Assembly (NCBI GenBank): GCA_017880715.1
Contig: JADGRT010000104.1
Coordinates: forward strand, 1-8,301
Length of the DNA stretch: 8,301 nucleotides
DNA from: Verrucomicrobiia bacterium
GTDB taxonomy: Bacteria > Verrucomicrobiota > Verrucomicrobiia > Limisphaerales > UBA1319
Direction: 5' to 3'
The notes under the pieces are model-generated. The model saw only the letters and a program-made list of their open reading frames with translations. It was not told where the DNA came from and did no database searches. Both the position numbers and the translations under genes were made by a program. Each line of letters opens with the position of its first letter. Positions within the stretch are counted from its first letter, which is position 1. Positions 1-5,806 of the stretch are shown here, one piece after another.

Positions 1-8
1 TTGTGGCT

Positions 9-169
9 CTCAGCCGTCCCTTTGGGACTCAACCGTCGATCCGTCCACACCCGGCGTTGAAACGCCGGGCTATTTTCAAAAGTCCCTCCGGGACAAAAAT
101 AAGGCCTCCGTGCAGCACCTATAGCTCAAATCCTAGTGGCATTGGACTGGAAGTCTGCGCTACGGCGCA
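9..169 (+). repeat. Dispersed palindromic intergenic repeat, copy A
   Basis: Bases 9-147 align without gaps to 8163-8301 with nine mismatches in 139 positions by hand count (about 93%), in the same orientation. The unit is a string of short palindromes: GTCCC-TTT-GGGAC (16-28), CCCGGCG-TTGAAA-CGCCGGG (50-69), GTCCC-TCC-GGGAC (82-94), a decayed one near 100-112, and TGCGC-TACG-GCGCA (156-169). Bases 148-169 are included because the last palindrome continues the pattern, but the second copy is cut off by the window edge, so this part is inferred. Two of the nine mismatches fall in the loop of the first hairpin, leaving its stem intact. There is no transposase or coding signal inside. It lies directly downstream of the PEP-CTERM gene and overlaps its last codons, where it could act as a 3' mRNA structure. 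Elements of this look are multicopy in verrucomicrobial genomes (recalled, not checked). Confidence 0.88.
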
Positions 170-861
170 GGCGCATCCGTCCGCCAAATCCGTGTAAGGT
201 GCAGGCCACGCCGGCGCCGATATCCGGCAAAAAGCCCTAATCCCAGTCCCACCACCAAGGCGTATTCTCGCGGCTCAGGAACCGCCGTGGCAGTCAGTTC
301 CAGGTTGTCCAACTGGAAATTCCCCGTGCTCGATCCCGGCGCCAATACCCAGCGAAAATCGACACTGCTGGCGCCGTCGAGGCTCGTGAGCGAAGTCAGA
401 CTGACGCTCACGGCATGAAAGACGGCGTTGCGCGTGTAGGAGGTGTCTGTGCCCCAGGGGATCCATATCCCCGTGTCGCCCACTTGATATTGAAATGCCG
501 CTGAAGGACAGCCGGTGGTCGTGGAGCGGTAATCATACCGGATCTGGAAATCCTGGAACCCAGTCGCGTCAAAATGGAGCGTCATCGAGTTGCCCCCCAA
601 ATCGTTGACGCCGCTGCCCCACGCCGCCGCTTTCCCGGGTGGGTACGTCGTTCCCGACACATCCGTGTAAGCCACCCCAGCATATCCGTCAGGAACCACA
701 TCGTGTCCCGCAAGGGTCAGGACCGGTGTCCCCGCCATCTGGTTCTCCGTAACGGCGGTGATCCCTCCAGCAAGATCGTTAAAATTAAACAGCATTAATG
801 CGGCGTTCGCATTCAGCGACAGCGCAAGCGCCAAGGCGCAGTAGGACAGGTGGTGTTTCAT
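160..861 (-). CDS. PEP-CTERM sorting-domain protein (exported, beta-rich)
   Basis: This 233-residue protein is predicted to be exported and anchored or processed by an exosortase. Residues 1-20 form a signal peptide (KHH, a hydrophobic ALALALSL core, then ANA as a likely cleavage site). Residues about 21-190 are rich in Ser, Thr, Gly and aromatics in short alternating strands, ending in GNFQLDNLELTATA, the usual style of the beta-sandwich part of these proteins. The sorting tail starts at residue 194: VPEP, a hydrophobic segment (YALVVGLGLGLFAGY), then RRRR. About 16 further residues follow the arginines (GLHLTRIWRTDAPAP), longer than usual. The TAG stop lies in the hairpin at 156-169 of repeat copy A, so the tail may be a by-product of repeat insertion. 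The ATG is preceded by GAGG about 9 nt upstream. A promoter at 1099-1126 and a structured region at 937-1083 lie upstream. No exosortase or polysaccharide gene is visible in the window. The specific function is unknown. Confidence 0.9.
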   Translation of the reverse strand: MKHHLSYCALALALSLNANAALMLFNFNDLAGGITAVTENQMAGTPVLTLAGHDVVPDGYAGVAYTDVSGTTYPPGKAAAWGSGVNDLGGNSMTLHFDATGFQDFQIRYDYRSTTTGCPSAAFQYQVGDTGIWIPWGTDTSYTRNAVFHAVSVSLTSLTSLDGASSVDFRWVLAPGSSTGNFQLDNLELTATAVPEPREYALVVGLGLGLFAGYRRRRGLHLTRIWRTDAPAP

Positions 862-936
862 GGTGTTTGACCTCGTATCAGGGTTGTTCAGGGATGCGCG
901 TCTGGCGCGGGACGAAGATGACCGGCCTTCGAATCA

Positions 937-1083
937 GCGGGGCCACCCGCCAAGCTCCGCAAGCGGGCAGCTTGCATGAGCCGTTCAGCCTTCCTGGCTG
1001 CGACGTCGGACCTTGGTAGCCCGCGTCGGTTCGGTGATAGCGCACCGAACAGAGCCGTCCTTCCTCTCCCATGCGTTTCCGCA
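937..1083 (-). promoter_or_regulatory. Structured leader: chain of abutting stem-loops upstream of the PEP-CTERM gene
   Basis: Six hairpins can be drawn by eye within 147 bases of the 334-base divergent region 862-1195, which has no convincing gene. In plus-strand positions they are 937-950 (5-bp stem GCGGG/CCCGC), 951-974 (CAAGCT plus CCGC, with a 2-nt bulge in the 3' arm), 986-1000 (CAGCC/GGCTG), 1001-1028 (CGACG, CGG and ACC helices with small bulges), 1029-1050 (perfect 8-bp GTTCGGTG/CACCGAAC) and 1072-1083 (TGCG/CGCA). The first two touch with no unpaired base between them, as do the third, fourth and fifth. Read on the minus strand, the helix nearest the promoter is closed by a GAAA (GNRA-type) tetraloop, which favours minus-strand RNA. 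The position fits a 5' leader of the PEP-CTERM mRNA. I do not recognise a known riboswitch. The region could instead be another dispersed palindromic element. Confidence 0.5.
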
Positions 1084-1098
1084 CGACATCCTGGTCGA

Positions 1099-1126
1099 AT
1101 TATGCAGAAAGTCACAGCAATGTCAA
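1099..1126 (-). promoter_or_regulatory. Sigma70-like promoter for the PEP-CTERM gene
   Basis: On the minus strand a perfect TTGACA (-35, plus positions 1121-1126) is followed after 16 nt by CATAAT (-10, plus positions 1099-1104, 5 of 6 consensus bases). The start site would be near 1092, giving a leader of about 230 nt before the ATG at 861. That leader would contain the whole stem-loop chain at 937-1083. The sequence match is seen directly. Use as a promoter is inferred. Confidence 0.5.
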
Positions 1127-1195
1127 TTCGAACAAATGGGTTTAATTCCCTGGTCCGAAGTTGCGCGGGCGCGCCAGGCGTCTTAACATGGCCGC

Positions 1196-2062
1196 ATGTC
1201 TGAGGCCTTTCGCCAACTGCTCGACGCCACCCTCCAGCATATGGAGGCATTGAAAGCTGCCGGGACAAAATACGTCCCCGTCAGCGTCGAGACACTCGCG
1301 GCCCTGTCCGCGCCGCCACGGCGTTTGGCGGTCCGCCCCTCGGCCCACCCGGTTTTGACCGCATCGCGCCCAGCGGCCCCGCGGCCCGTCGATTCCTCAA
1401 CCTCAACCATCGATTCTCCGGAGACTCTCATGAAAAAAGAAGCCAAGGATGCCGCGCTGGCCGCTTTGCGCCAAAGCGTGCTGGTCTGTCAAAAATGCCC
1501 GGCGCTGGTCAAGACGCGCAGCCAGGTGGTGTTCGGGGTGGGCGACATTCACTCGCCGCTGATGTTCGTGGGGGAGGCGCCGGGCGCCGACGAAGATGCG
1601 CAGGGGGAACCCTTTGTTGGCAAGGCCGGTCAATTGCTCACCAAAATCATCCAGGCCATGGGTTTGTCGCGCGACACGGTTTTTATTGCCAACATCCTCA
1701 AGTGCCGTCCGGACACCCCGGGTCAAACCGCCGGCAATCGCAAGCCCACGCTGGACGAAATGAAGACCTGCCTGCCCCATTTGCTGGCGCAGATCGATAT
1801 CATGGAACCGCGAGTTATCGTGGCTTTGGGCGCCACGGCGGTGGCCGGCCTGCTCGGATTGACGACTGGTATTACCAAGTTGCGCGGGCATTTCCAGACG
1901 TTCCGCGGAATTCCAGTCATGCCCACGTATCATCCGGCCTATCTGTTGCGCAACCAGGCGCTGGCGGTGAAACGCGAGGTGTGGGAGGACATGTTGCAGG
2001 TCATGGAAAAAATCGGGCTGCCGATCAGCAAGAAACAACGGAATTTCTTTTTAGCCCACTAA
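1196..2062 (+). CDS. Family 4 (iron-sulfur) uracil-DNA glycosylase
   Basis: This enzyme excises uracil from DNA in base excision repair, in the cytoplasm. The catalytic core spans residues about 85-270. It has the motif GEAPGADED (127-135) followed by QGEPFVGKAGQLL, and the second active-site motif HPAYLLR (246-252). Four cysteines expected to bind a [4Fe-4S] cluster are at 98 and 101 (CQKC), 170 (LKCRPDTPG) and 192. At 288 residues it is longer than the usual core of about 200. The extra 80 residues begin with a helical segment (MSEAFRQLLDATLQHMEALKAAG) followed by an Ala/Pro-rich linker. The start is uncertain. ATG 1196 has no clear Shine-Dalgarno, while the in-frame ATG at 1430 has GGAG 6 nt upstream and would give a 210-residue core protein. 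I keep the long form because the N-terminal segment reads as folded protein. The gene is divergent from the PEP-CTERM gene and transcribed towards the TonB unit. Confidence 0.93.
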   Translation: MSEAFRQLLDATLQHMEALKAAGTKYVPVSVETLAALSAPPRRLAVRPSAHPVLTASRPAAPRPVDSSTSTIDSPETLMKKEAKDAALAALRQSVLVCQKCPALVKTRSQVVFGVGDIHSPLMFVGEAPGADEDAQGEPFVGKAGQLLTKIIQAMGLSRDTVFIANILKCRPDTPGQTAGNRKPTLDEMKTCLPHLLAQIDIMEPRVIVALGATAVAGLLGLTTGITKLRGHFQTFRGIPVMPTYHPAYLLRNQALAVKREVWEDMLQVMEKIGLPISKKQRNFFLAH

Positions 2063-2077
2063 AGCGAGCCTCGGGGC

Positions 2078-2160
2078 CGGGACAGCTTATCCCGTGGTTT
2101 CCTGATCAAATTCAGGTTGGCAATGCCAAAAGGTTCACGTTCTCTGGCGGCGGGTGAACC
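2078..2160 (+). repeat. Run of four short hairpins ahead of the TonB-like gene
   Basis: Four consecutive inverted repeats fill most of the 152-base gap between the glycosylase and the TonB-like gene: CGGGA/TCCCG (2078-2094), CCTGA/TCAGG (2101-2116), TTGGCA-A-TGCCAA (2117-2129, directly abutting the previous one) and GGTTCAC/GTGAACC (2132-2138 with 2154-2160). None is followed by a T-tract, so a standard intrinsic terminator is unlikely. They could form a leader of the TonB-like mRNA, a processing site, or remnants of a palindromic repeat. Confidence 0.4.
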
Positions 2161-2214
2161 GGGAAGCCGTTTTCCGCGTCCAACTTCCAGTTGCCCGGCT
2201 CAGGGGCCTGCGGC

Positions 2215-3336
2215 ATGCTGAACGGAATGATTTCGGTGGCGTCATACGCCAACCGGCTGACACCCTGGCTTGCGGCGTGTCGGTCAAGTTGGCAGCGATC
2301 TCCGCTGGCCTGGGCTTTTTGCCTGTCGCTGGCGATCCACTGTTTTGTCTTCAGCAGCGTGGAAATCGGTCACCGGCGTGGCTGGTGGGTGTCTCATCCC
2401 CCAAGCCACGGGCGTAAGACAGCCTCGGTTTCAAGGGCCAAAACCCTGGCCGAAAAAGCTAAAAACCAAGCCCGGCAACCCGCCCGGGCCCAGGAGCCTC
2501 CTTTGCTGTTCGTGGAGGTGGATCCCGTGGTGGCCACGCCCGAGCCACCCAAGGAAGCCAAGTTTTACTCATCGCAGAATTCGCAGGCCGCCAATCCCGA
2601 CGCGCGCGTGGAGCTCAACCAACCCAAAATTGAAGGCACACAGATGAACGTGGTTAAAACCACCACGACCAAACCCCTGTTGAATCCCCAGCCCCTGCAA
2701 CCGACCGTGGTGGCAACCCCGCCCAAATCGCCGCCCAAACCATCATCGGAGCCGCGACCGCAACCGACGCCGGCCAGGACGCTGGCCAGCCAACCGCCCT
2801 CCCAAACCGCGCAGCCCGCCGGGGATTTGGCCGTCGGCAATCCATCGCCGCAACCAAGATCCGGACAAATCCAGCCGCGAACCGTGGTCACCGATGCGTC
2901 ATCGGGCGCGGCGGCGAGACCCCGCACCCTGGCGGCGGCCCGCGAGCAAAGGGCGAGCCTGGGTGGCGAAGCGATGCAACAAGAGGGCGGCGTTCGGACG
3001 CTCGGGTTGCAGTCCAGCCTGGACGTTAAGGCATCGCCGTTCGGCAATTACGACGCCGCCTTCATTGCCGCGGTGAAGCACCGCTGGTTTGATTTGATTG
3101 AAGAATACGGTTATGGCCGCACGACCTCGGGCAAAGTGGTGTTGGTTTTCCGGCTGCATTACAACGGCAAGATCACGGACATGAACCTGGAGGAAACGAC
3201 GGCGGGCGAATTGCTGGCGCTGGTTTGCCAGCGGGCGATCCTGGACAACAGTCCTTATCGCGCCTGGCCGAGCGAGCTTCGCCGGGTGCAGCCACTCGAC
3301 TATCGGGATATCAAATTTACATTTTTCTATAACTAG
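2215..3336 (+). CDS. TonB/TolA-like energy transducer
   Basis: This is an inner-membrane protein that would carry energy from the ExbB/ExbD motor across the periplasm to outer-membrane transporters or the envelope. Numbered from ATG 2215 it has 373 residues: a cytoplasmic N-terminus, one membrane segment (about 29-50, SPLAWAFCLSLAIHCFVFSSVEI), a long Pro/Gln/Lys-rich periplasmic linker (about 60-265) and a globular C-terminal domain (about 279-373). That domain reads YDAAFIAAVKHRWFDLIEE, then GKVVLVFRLHYNGKITDM, then LLALVCQRAILDNSPYRAWP, a TonB/TolA C-terminal pattern. Inside the linker the stretch LLFVEVDPVVATPEPPKEAKFYSS is less repetitive than its surroundings. ATG 2215 has AGGGG 8 nt upstream. 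A TTG at 2191 and an ATG at 2227 are alternatives. It leads the unit with exbB 28 nt downstream. Whether it serves TonB-type transport or a Tol-type envelope role cannot be decided here. Confidence 0.85.
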   Translation: MLNGMISVASYANRLTPWLAACRSSWQRSPLAWAFCLSLAIHCFVFSSVEIGHRRGWWVSHPPSHGRKTASVSRAKTLAEKAKNQARQPARAQEPPLLFVEVDPVVATPEPPKEAKFYSSQNSQAANPDARVELNQPKIEGTQMNVVKTTTTKPLLNPQPLQPTVVATPPKSPPKPSSEPRPQPTPARTLASQPPSQTAQPAGDLAVGNPSPQPRSGQIQPRTVVTDASSGAAARPRTLAAAREQRASLGGEAMQQEGGVRTLGLQSSLDVKASPFGNYDAAFIAAVKHRWFDLIEEYGYGRTTSGKVVLVFRLHYNGKITDMNLEETTAGELLALVCQRAILDNSPYRAWPSELRRVQPLDYRDIKFTFFYN

Positions 3337-3364
3337 TTGGTTGGGTTGCTAATATTATAAACCT

Positions 3365-4069
3365 ATGTGGACCTTTTTAACCGAGGGCGGATGGATCATG
3401 GTTCCCATGGTCCTGACCTCCGTCGTGGCGGTCACGTTCATGGTGGAACGGGGCTGGATGTTGCGGTGGGCCAAAGTCATCCCGCCCGAAATCGCGCAGG
3501 CCATCGATCAATCCCACAGCGCCGAAGATCTCGAAGCGCTGCGGCAGATCTGCCAGAACCATCCGTCCCCCTTCGGCCGCTTGCTGCAAAGCGCCATGGA
3601 CCATCTGGGATGGCCGAAGGCGGAAAACACCGATGCCCTGGAAACGCTGGCGCGGCATGAGGTCATCCGGCTGGAGCGCGGACTGGTGGTGCTGGAAATC
3701 ACCGTTGGCATCGCGCCCTTGATGGGATTGGTGGGAACCATCCTGGGACTGATCGATCTGTTCTCCAACCTGGGAAGCGCGGGATTGACCGACAGCGGCC
3801 GCATGGCCGAGGGCATTGCCATGGCGCTTAACTCCACCCTCATGGGGCTGTTGATTGCCATCCCGGCCCTGGTGGCGTGGAGCTATTACAGCAAACGGGT
3901 GGAAACGATAACGGTGGAAATGGAAACGCTGCTCGAAACCTTTCTGCGCCACCAGTACCGCCGCCGGAAATCGTCCCCGCTTCCGGACGATCGATCCGCC
4001 CGGCCCGGGGGATCACGCCCCCGGTCGCGGGGCTTCACGGAACCGACCGGCACCCAACGCGAAGAATAG
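3365..4069 (+). CDS. exbB: MotA/TolQ/ExbB proton channel family protein
   Basis: This is the inner-membrane stator and proton-channel subunit that works with the ExbD homologue just downstream. It has 234 residues and three predicted membrane segments (about 10-28, 108-130 and 155-176) separated by a cytoplasmic loop (about 30-107). The second segment holds GIAPLMGLVGTILGLIDLF and the third ALNSTLMGLLIAIPALVAW. Thr125 and Thr158 sit where the family keeps conserved pore threonines. The C-terminus is an Arg/Pro-rich cytoplasmic tail (199-234). The ATG follows a short AT-rich spacer with no visible Shine-Dalgarno, 28 nt after the TonB-like stop. TolQ is the alternative name, but no tolB, pal or other tol gene is present in the window. 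Confidence 0.92.
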   Translation: MWTFLTEGGWIMVPMVLTSVVAVTFMVERGWMLRWAKVIPPEIAQAIDQSHSAEDLEALRQICQNHPSPFGRLLQSAMDHLGWPKAENTDALETLARHEVIRLERGLVVLEITVGIAPLMGLVGTILGLIDLFSNLGSAGLTDSGRMAEGIAMALNSTLMGLLIAIPALVAWSYYSKRVETITVEMETLLETFLRHQYRRRKSSPLPDDRSARPGGSRPRSRGFTEPTGTQREE

Positions 4070-4070
4070 T

Positions 4071-4508
4071 ATGAAATTTTCCACGCGCAGACGCCGGCAA
4101 CCGCCCGCGGTGATCATTGTGTCGATGATCGATATTCTGATCGTCATGCTGATTTTTCTGATGGTCACCACGACTTTCAGACAGCAGCCGGCACTGAAAC
4201 TGGCGCTGCCCGAATCGCAGCAGACCAAAACCGGGGTCCGCCCGAACGCCAGCGATGACCACGCGATTATCGCCGTGCTTAAACAACCGCCCTATTTTTA
4301 CCTGGACGACCGGCCCATCGCGCTGGACCAGTTGCAGGCCAATCTGCAGGCCCGGGCAGCGCGCAATCCGGCCCTGACTCTTTCCATTCGCGCCGACACC
4401 GAGGCGCCCTTTGGCCAGATTGTAAAAATCATGGACGCGGCCAAGGCGGCCAACATCAAAACGATTAGCGCCTTCACAAAGCCCTCGCCGGGCCCGGCGA
4501 AAAAGTAA
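4071..4508 (+). CDS. exbD: ExbD/TolR family biopolymer transport protein
   Basis: This is the partner of ExbB in the proton-driven motor, anchored by one N-terminal helix with a periplasmic domain. It has 145 residues: a basic cytoplasmic start (KFSTRRRRQPP), one membrane helix (about 13-34, VIIVSMIDILIVMLIFLMVTT) and a periplasmic domain (about 38-140). Asp21 in SMIDILIVML is the expected essential proton-carrying aspartate. The C-terminal half has the family pattern LTLSIRADTEAPFGQIVKIMDAAKAANI. The ATG begins one base after the exbB TAG stop, so the two are almost certainly translationally coupled. The last residues (PSPGPAKK) are a short tail. Confidence 0.94.
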   Translation: MKFSTRRRRQPPAVIIVSMIDILIVMLIFLMVTTTFRQQPALKLALPESQQTKTGVRPNASDDHAIIAVLKQPPYFYLDDRPIALDQLQANLQARAARNPALTLSIRADTEAPFGQIVKIMDAAKAANIKTISAFTKPSPGPAKK

Positions 4509-4811
4509 CGCAAAAGCCGCGAAGGTCGCCCCCCTCCAATGGCAAATGTCGCGGCGTTGTTGCGACAATAAAACACCCGGCCGTGATTTCTATTGTCGCG
4601 GACGATGGTGCGGATGTTTTGGAGACAACCCCATATCAGGCGCGACGATGGCAACGAATTTTGGAATCGGGTGGAGCGGGCCAGATGGGGGACTCGAAGG
4701 GCGATGCGGGCTTCGCTTTCCGGCTAGGCTTTCGGGTGTCGGGCACCCGGTGTCGGTGTTCGCGCGCCGGCGTGAGCCTTGGTTTGCCCTACCGTCGCCC
4801 GTCCGCCCGGC
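4509..4811. other. Convergent intergenic region with alternative hairpins, no convincing gene
   Basis: This 303-base gap lies between the ends of exbD (plus) and the zinc-ribbon gene (minus). Near its left side GCGACAAT (4562-4569) can pair either back with TGTCGC (4547-4552) or forward with ATTGTCGC (4592-4599), so the two hairpins exclude each other. A compact hairpin CGGGTG-TCGGG-CACCCG lies at 4733-4749. It could end transcription from either side but lacks a T-tract on both strands. A plus-strand reading frame from 4583 to 4834 exists, but it runs into the coding region of the minus-strand gene and resembles nothing I know. Confidence 0.5.
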
Positions 4812-5285
4812 TCAACCCTTATAGACGATCATGACCCCGTAATCGGTCAGGAGGGCACGCGTGCCGATGTCCATGTGCGTATACGCCAGGGGTTGGATGA
4901 CCACGATATCTTCCTGGTCAAGCTGGCCCAGAAATTTGGAAACGACTTCATCGAAGCGGTCATGGCCTACTTCGACGCAGTCGGTGCGCTTGATGCATTT
5001 AATCCGAACTTGCGGTTGGGCCTCCTTGGCGGCGACCTCCAGGGGTTTGTTGGGTTTTTTGATCAGGGCTTCGGCGGGGGCGTCATGCACCGGGACGGCA
5101 AAATGCTTTTCTTCCCTGGCCGCCGCCGAACTGGCGATCGGATTCGCCGTATGGATGTTGGTCATGCTGGCCTCGGGCACCGTAACGGTCTGGCCGCAAC
5201 CGGGACACTCGATTTGGGAACCGGTTCCGGTGGCGTCCACCACCATCTGCTGTTTGCAATGCGGACAACCAAACGTCAAATCCAT
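4812..5285 (-). CDS. Small zinc-ribbon protein with a conserved-looking C-terminal domain, function unknown
   Basis: I do not recognise a named family. The 157-residue protein (from ATG 5285) has an N-terminal zinc ribbon with CPHC (Cys7, Cys10) and CPGC (Cys27, Cys30) at the spacing expected for one zinc ion. A polar, Ala/Glu/Lys-rich linker (about 38-90) follows. The compact C-terminal domain (about 91-157) contains VRIKCIKRTDCVEVG, RFDEVVSKFLGQL, DIVVIQPLAYTHMD and ITDYGV-like TDYGVMIVYKG, suggesting alternating strands and helices. There is no signal peptide or membrane segment, so it is probably cytoplasmic. ATG 5285 has GAGG 5 nt upstream. The in-frame GTG at 5291 overlaps that site and is less likely. 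It lies 110 nt downstream of the murA-linked membrane-protein gene on the same strand. A weak TTGCTG-18-CATTAT at 5363-5392 could give it its own promoter. Confidence 0.85.
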   Translation of the reverse strand: MDLTFGCPHCKQQMVVDATGTGSQIECPGCGQTVTVPEASMTNIHTANPIASSAAAREEKHFAVPVHDAPAEALIKKPNKPLEVAAKEAQPQVRIKCIKRTDCVEVGHDRFDEVVSKFLGQLDQEDIVVIQPLAYTHMDIGTRALLTDYGVMIVYKG

Positions 5286-5395
5286 AGTCACCTCGTCGTG
5301 TTTTTACCGCAAATGTTTTTGGGTCGGTCCCTTGCCCAATGAGGTCAGGGATGAACTTCACGATAATGTATCGCGGGAGTTTGTTCCAGCAAAAT

Positions 5396-5806
5396 CTATT
5401 CGTAAGTTTTTTGCAGTTGCCGGATCCGTGGATACACGGGCGAAGGGGCCGGCGTGCGCGCCTTGACAGCCTGGAAAACCTGCCGCGCCGTCTCCGGATC
5501 CGCGGCGCTGACGAGCGTCACGTAATCCAACTCGATCCAAGCCAGGCGCGGATCGGCCAGGCGCGGACGGTAATAATCCAGCCAGCGACGCAGGCTTTTG
5601 TGCCCCTCCTGCATGACGACCTGCAAGGACGCCTCCAACTCCGGCGGCATTCCCGGGAGATTGGCTGGATTGGCGGCGTTGGGCGGCGTTGCTTGCTCGG
5701 CGGCAGCGCGGCCCGCTTTGGCCTCGATCGATTGGTAGTAGTTGAAGATTTTTTGGCCGCCCCAGAGCAGTCCCAGGATCAGCAATAAGCCCAGAAATTG
5801 TCTCAT
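5396..5806 (-). CDS. Small membrane-anchored protein coupled to murA, function unknown
   Basis: This 136-residue protein has one N-terminal hydrophobic segment (about 4-17, FLGLLLILGLLWGG) that looks like a membrane anchor. An Ala/Pro-rich linker (about 30-55) leads to a helical domain (about 56-136) with LRRWLDYYRPRLADPRLAWIELDYVTLVSAADPETARQVF broken only by short turns, and it ends in SPVYPRIRQLQKTYE. The paired helices suggest a repeat-like protein-interaction fold, but no enzyme motif is visible. Its ATG overlaps the murA TGA stop in an ATGA junction, so it is translationally coupled to murA and probably serves the cell envelope. The downstream domain would face the periplasm if the positive-inside rule holds, though few charges flank the anchor. 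The function is not known to me. Confidence 0.85.
   Translation of the reverse strand: MRQFLGLLLILGLLWGGQKIFNYYQSIEAKAGRAAAEQATPPNAANPANLPGMPPELEASLQVVMQEGHKSLRRWLDYYRPRLADPRLAWIELDYVTLVSAADPETARQVFQAVKARTPAPSPVYPRIRQLQKTYE

Noticed and set aside
3..197. Plus-strand reading frame of 64 codons through repeat copy A
   Set aside because: It is made almost entirely of the palindromic repeat, has no ribosome-binding site in view, and overlaps the end of the PEP-CTERM gene. Such frames are typical false genes in dispersed repeats.
1052..1083. Possible cyclic-di-GMP (GEMM) riboswitch, suggested by the GAAA-capped hairpin followed by GGGA on the minus strand
   Set aside because: The core sequence expected right after it (CGCAAAGCC-like) and the matching 3' receptor helix are absent, so a canonical member is not supported.
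888..1268. Minus-strand reading frame of 126 codons (and a 68-codon one at 878-1084) in the divergent region
   Set aside because: It runs through the stem-loop chain and antisense to the start of the glycosylase, with Arg/Ala-rich sequence and no recognisable domain. Open frames arise easily at this GC content.
1403..2038. Long minus-strand frame antisense to the glycosylase
   Set aside because: The plus-strand frame encodes all the family motifs. The antisense product is His/Arg/Gln-rich with no domain.
4583..4834. Plus-strand frame of 83 codons in the convergent gap
   Set aside because: It overlaps the end of the zinc-ribbon gene, lacks a ribosome-binding site and shows no recognisable pattern beyond a short ordinary-looking stretch. 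A decayed gene fragment cannot be excluded.
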